A stretch of DNA of 64,000 nucleotides from Mycobacterium genavense ATCC 51234 (lineage in GTDB: Bacteria > Actinomycetota > Actinomycetes > Mycobacteriales > Mycobacteriaceae), in the NCBI RefSeq assembly GCF_000526915.1, contig NZ_JAGZ01000001.1, positions 186,001 to 250,000 of the forward strand, in the 5' to 3' direction. The position numbers were made by a program, and so were the translations under genes. Shown here piece by piece: positions 60,624 to 64,000 of this stretch. Position 1 is the first letter of the stretch. Every line of letters begins with the position of its first letter. The notes below the pieces were generated by a model. That model had not been told where the DNA came from and ran no database searches. It worked only from the letters and a program-made list of their open reading frames with translations.

Positions 60624-61325
60624 CTACTCCGGCGGCGCAGGGGTCATCGAGGCGATGTAGTAGACCTCGTTGCCCTTGGGATAGCCGCCGCCGGTGGTGA
60701 TGTGGACGTGGTCGTAGTGGTTGGCGGTTTCGTTCCCGAGGTCGGCCGTCCAGGCTCCCGAGTTTGGACCGGGGTAGATCTTCTGCCGCCAGATCACATG
60801 GTTGATGCCCCAGCGCTTCGCATTCGCCAGCGCATACCCGGCGATCTGGTTGCCGAGCTCGATGCCTTCCGTGCTGCCGTGGTTCGGAATCATCACGTCG
60901 ATCGCCAACCCGTTGGGATGCCACGGCAGGGGGTCTTGCCGATACCCGTAGATGGTCTTGATCTGTGGAAACAGCACGCTGATGACACGAGCCGCCCAGA
61001 TGGTCTTGACCTGCAACCGGTCCTCCGACGCGATGCCGGCGGGCAGCGGGAACTGGAAGCCCTGCGCCCCGGTGGGTGCGGTCGCGGCCAGCGCCGCCAA
61101 CGATTCGGCTTCCGCGGGAGTGGCGACGTGTGGTCCCAGTCCGGTCGCCGGGTCCTTCGGGGGCGCGGCCGCGGCCACCGTCGGGCTTGCGGTGGGGGGC
61201 TCGACGTAGCTCGTGGTCTTGGTGCCCTGGGCGTAGATCATGCCGGCAGAAACGATGAGCGAGGCCGCGATCGCCATCCAGCGGCTTCTGCCGATGGCCA
61301 ACACGTTCCTGCTCATCCAGAGCAC
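60624..61325 (-). CDS. Exported M15-like (D-Ala-D-Ala peptidase fold) protein
   Basis: A 233-residue protein with a signal-like N-terminus (MAIAASLIVSAGMIYA, Arg/Lys before it) and a Pro/Ala/Thr-rich linker (residues 35-75). The C-terminal domain has WHPNGLAIDVMIPNHG and HYDHVHITTGGG, that is, HxxGxAxD and DHxH, the zinc-site pattern of M15/VanY-type peptidases. Start at 61325 (MLWMSRN) or 61316. It would act on peptidoglycan or related glycopeptides in the cell wall. It is downstream of nothing on the same strand and diverges from the methyltransferase. Intact. The exact activity is unproven. Confidence 0.75.
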   Translation of the reverse strand: MLWMSRNVLAIGRSRWMAIAASLIVSAGMIYAQGTKTTSYVEPPTASPTVAAAAPPKDPATGLGPHVATPAEAESLAALAATAPTGAQGFQFPLPAGIASEDRLQVKTIWAARVISVLFPQIKTIYGYRQDPLPWHPNGLAIDVMIPNHGSTEGIELGNQIAGYALANAKRWGINHVIWRQKIYPGPNSGAWTADLGNETANHYDHVHITTGGGYPKGNEVYYIASMTPAPPE

Positions 61326-61423
61326 TTTAGTGTCGCCTGCGACGCGTGTGGCGAACTTCGTCGTTTATGGTGGAGGCTATCGAAGTTCTGCTCTCGCGGA
61401 CCGGTTTCAGGACGGGGGTAACG

Positions 61424-62347
61424 GTGTCATCGGATGGCGCAGCGCGTACCAAAGGAGACAGCTGGGACTTGGCCTCCAGCGTGGGGGCGACGGCGACCAT
61501 GGTGGCGACATCTCGGGCGCTGGCGTCACGCGAACCCGATCCGCTGCTCGACGATCGGTTCGCCGAGCCGTTGGTCCGTGCGGTGGGCCACCCTTTCTTC
61601 ACCCGGATGCTCGACGGTGATATTCCCCTCGACGACGCCGATGCGCCCCTGACAGCGCGACAGCGCTGCGAGCAGATGACCGTGCGCACAAGGTTTTTCG
61701 ACAACTTCTTCCTCGCGGCGACCGCGAGTGGGATCCGTCAGGCGGTCATCTTGGCGGCCGGGCTCGACGCCCGCGCCTACCGGTTGCCGTGGCCGGCGGG
61801 CACGGTGGTTTTCGAGGTGGACCAGCCCGAGGTAATCGTGTTCAAGGGCACTACGTTGGCTCAGATCGGCGCCGAACCGACCGCCGAACGTCGAGCCGTC
61901 GGCGTCGACTTACGCGATGACTGGCCTACCGCCCTGCGCGACAACTTCTTTGACAGCGCGGCGCCGACGGCGTGGATCGCCGAGGGTCTGCTGCCGTATC
62001 TGCCGCCGGATGCCCAGGATCGGCTGCTGGACAACATCACCGCGCTGAGCGCCCCGGGCAGCCGACTGGCCACCGAAAACATCACCGACATGCGGGTATT
62101 CACCGACGAACGCGTGCGAGCCCTGCGTAGCGGTTGGCAAAAGCACGGGCTCGATTTCGACGTAGCCGATCTGGTGTGGGTCGGTGAGCGGCGTCAAGCC
62201 GGCGAGCATCTGGCGGCTACCGGTTGGACGGTGACGCAGTACGCCACCGAAGACCTGTACGACGAACACGGGTTCACGCCGCCGGATCACGAACTGCTGG
62301 CCGAGTTTCGGCGCACCATCAGCTACCTGAGCGCAGAACTGGGCTGA
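61424..62347 (+). CDS. Rv0731c-type SAM-dependent methyltransferase
   Basis: A 307-residue member of the mycobacterial LCM-like methyltransferase family of many paralogues (Rv0731c, Rv0726c and relatives). GTG 61424 starts at the homology: [26 protein letters not shown] is the conserved opening. The SAM site is [19 protein letters not shown] near residue 105, followed by [10 protein letters not shown] and [16 protein letters not shown]. The methyl acceptor is unknown. The gene is intact. Its 3' end overlaps the convergent glycosyltransferase gene by 25 bases. Confidence 0.9.
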   Translation: MSSDGAARTKGDSWDLASSVGATATMVATSRALASREPDPLLDDRFAEPLVRAVGHPFFTRMLDGDIPLDDADAPLTARQRCEQMTVRTRFFDNFFLAATASGIRQAVILAAGLDARAYRLPWPAGTVVFEVDQPEVIVFKGTTLAQIGAEPTAERRAVGVDLRDDWPTALRDNFFDSAAPTAWIAEGLLPYLPPDAQDRLLDNITALSAPGSRLATENITDMRVFTDERVRALRSGWQKHGLDFDVADLVWVGERRQAGEHLAATGWTVTQYATEDLYDEHGFTPPDHELLAEFRRTISYLSAELG

Positions 62348-63607
62348 TCGCCGAGCGTTTCGGGCAGGCCCTCGAGGAGATCGGCGGCGCCGGCCACGCT
62401 CGCGTCGGGTTTGCTCATCCGAGTGGCGAATTCGCGGGCGCGAGCCACGCATTCCGGCGTGAGGATCCGACGCAGATGGGCGACCAGTGACGCGCGGGTG
62501 GTGTTCGCAAACCGCCGGGCGGCACCGACCTTCAGTCGGGTGATCTGCGCTCCCCAGATGGTCTGGACGAGGTCCACCGAGAGGACCAGCGTGGGCACTC
62601 CGGCCCGCAGGCCCGCGGCCGTGGTGCCGGTGCCGCCGTGATGCACCACCGCGCGGCAGGCGGGAAAGATTGCGGCGTAGTTGACTTCGCCGACCACCTT
62701 GACGTTGTCGAAATGTGGCACCTCGCCGAAGTCGCTCCAGCCGGAGCACACCAACGCCCGCTCACCGAGTTGCGCGCATGCGGCGCTGATCATTTCGACC
62801 GTGCCCGCGGGAGACTCGACGCGCATGCTGCCGAAGCCGAAGCAGATCGGCGGCGTTCCCGCCGCAATCCACGACGCGACTTCCTCGTCGGCGCCCGTCG
62901 TCTTTTCCAGTGTCAGCGCGCCGACGAACGGGCGCTGTCTCTTCCATTTCGCCCATTCGGCAGTCAAGCCGGGGAAGCACGCCTCGTCGTAGGCCTGAAT
63001 TTCCAGCGAGCCGCGGTCGGCGATGCGTCGCGAGGCGGGCCGAGTTGCTTTGGGCAAGCCCAGTTCCCGGCGCTGCGCATCCTCAAGATGTTTGGTCATC
63101 CGCCATGTCAACCAGTTGGACACCCTCATGGCCGAGCGGGCCAATGGCGCAGGCACGACCGGGACGAGTTGGCCGTTGGCGCGGATCGGGACGTAGTGCA
63201 GGGTGGCCAGCGGCATGTCGTAATACTCGGCAACGTTGGCCGCGGTCTCCATGAAGCTTTCGCCGGTGAAAAGGACGTCGGCCCCGTCCGCCAGCGGCGT
63301 CAGCGTCTCGCTCATCTGCACCCAGCTCCGGATTACCGAGTCGCGAAGGTCGCGCCACATCCCGATCAGCGACGGGATTTCCACGCGTTGTGGAAGGCAG
63401 AGGACCAGAAGTCGCGATAGGTATCCGGCCATTCGCGCGTGTCGAGCCCATATGCGACCGCACTGACGCCGGAAGCTTCGGCAAAGCCCACCAGATCGGG
63501 CGAGACGGCCATCTGCACGTAATGGCCGCGGCGCAGCAGTTCACGGCCGCAGCGACTGACGGCTCGATGTCCCCCCGAGTTCCATAAATTGCGAGTACAA
63601 ATCTCAT
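62323..63607 (-). pseudogene. GT1 glycosyltransferase (glycolipid-type), two frameshifts
   Basis: A UDP-/dTDP-sugar glycosyltransferase of the GtfB/rhamnosyltransferase-like kind, as in mycobacterial glycopeptidolipid or phenolic glycolipid synthesis. ATG 63607 begins MRFVLAIYGTRGDIEPSVA, the standard opening. One base is lost near 63550 (SVAA to GRELLRRGHYVQMAVSPDLVG). A second shift occurs near 63385, after FWSSAFHNAW, before EIPSLIGMWRDLRDSVIRSWVQM. The C-terminal donor site is intact: VVHHGGTGTTAAGLRAGVPTLVLSVDLVQTIWGAQI. Length after repair is about 428 residues. The acceptor glycolipid is unknown. Confidence 0.88.
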
Positions 63608-63853
63608 TGCGGATCCCGGATCTTCAGTTGTCGCGCGCCTGGTCCGGCCTCAGGGGGCATCGGCGAAGTGGTGCGGGCCCAGCCTAGCGTGCCGAGGCGC
63701 CGATGCGAGCAAAGTCTGGATGCATACAGTTGCGTACGTTTCGAGACCAGCAGTCTGCTCATTGGCCACTTCAACACCATGCGGAAGGGAAGACGTGTTT
63801 CTCTACAGCGCTAGTGCATGCGCTATGACGTGGCCGAACAGTCACGTCCCGCA

Positions 63854-64000
63854 TCACTGGTCACCGCGGGAAACCCGGTCGGCGCGCCAGCACCAGGCGC
63901 GCATCGGGATATCGATCAGGTCGGCGCCGGGAAAGCGTGCCTGCATGGCCGCGCGCGCTTGGTCGAGCGTGCGGGCGCGGTCTTCCGGCGAGGCGATGAT
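63854..64000 (-). CDS. C-terminal end of a gene cut by the window edge, possibly a methyltransferase
   Basis: The last 48 codons of a minus-strand gene entering from outside. They read SPEDRARTLDQARAAMQARFPGADLIDIPMRAWCWRADRV with TGA at 63854-63856. The phrase IPMRAWCWRADR resembles the ends of some actinobacterial class I methyltransferases, but too little is visible to name it. The frame is uninterrupted. The 246 bases before it (63608-63853) show no clear feature. Confidence 0.55.
   Translation of the reverse strand: MIASPEDRARTLDQARAAMQARFPGADLIDIPMRAWCWRADRVSRGDQ

Overview
This is GC-rich DNA from a slow-growing mycobacterium or a close relative. The gene families point there: FadD-type acyl-CoA ligases, a mycofactocin-type short-chain dehydrogenase, Rv0731c-type methyltransferases, a relative of the TPM protein Rv2345, an MFS_3 exporter, a SigF-type sigma factor with partner-switching regulators, and a glycolipid-type GT1 glycosyltransferase. 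Species cannot be fixed from sequence alone. I see no rRNA, tRNA, CRISPR array or complete insertion sequence.

The main feature is gene decay. About 30 of about 57 recognisable genes are broken by one-base frameshifts (more than 30 in all), seven in-frame stop codons, a 22-bp tandem duplication, or truncation at apparent rearrangement joints. Many indels lie in short homopolymers and could be sequencing errors. The nonsense codons, the duplication, the chimeric joints and a fossil of a carboxylic acid reductase are harder to explain that way, and suggest a host-restricted lineage in early reductive evolution (M. lepraemurium and M. ulcerans are known examples of this type; this is inference).

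Layout. 1-17 kb: catabolic and accessory enzymes, mostly broken (Baeyer-Villiger monooxygenase, FadD17-like ligase, dehalogenase-like hydrolase, amidohydrolase, nitronate monooxygenase, sulfatase, FAD oxidoreductase, Gfo/Idh dehydrogenase), with intact genes between them (DMT transporter, adenylate-forming ligase plus class II aldolase, methyltransferase, lipoprotein). 17.2-23.2 kb: a TetR-led operon with P450, SDR, enoyl-CoA hydratase and two-domain CoA transferase, which looks like a catabolic route for a hydrophobic ring or chain substrate; only TetR and the hydratase are intact. 23.2-30.1 kb: an opposing operon of TetR, P450 and SDR (intact), then a reductase fossil, amidohydrolase and two M24 peptidases (broken).

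30.2-37.5 kb: lipoprotein, broken SigF-type sigma factor, broken SDR and monooxygenase, then an intact protealysin-like M4 protease followed by its probable emfourin-type inhibitor, and a shortened TPM protein. 37.8-43.4 kb: a MoxR-DUF58-vWA operon whose last gene is cut at a joint with an inverted, truncated LacI regulator. 43.5-52.6 kb: lytic transglycosylase lipoprotein, a giant broken hybrid kinase/SpoIIE phosphatase/RsbW protein with its STAS partner, S51 peptidase, exporter, GNAT and a glycine-rich minisatellite gene. 53.0-60.5 kb: a single giant regulator with SARP domain, nucleotide cyclase, AAA ATPase and TPR-like regions and a tail of about nine SnoaL/NTF2-like domains in four ~270-residue repeats, shortened by nonsense codons. 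60.6-64 kb: exported M15-like protein, methyltransferase, broken glycosyltransferase, and the end of another gene.
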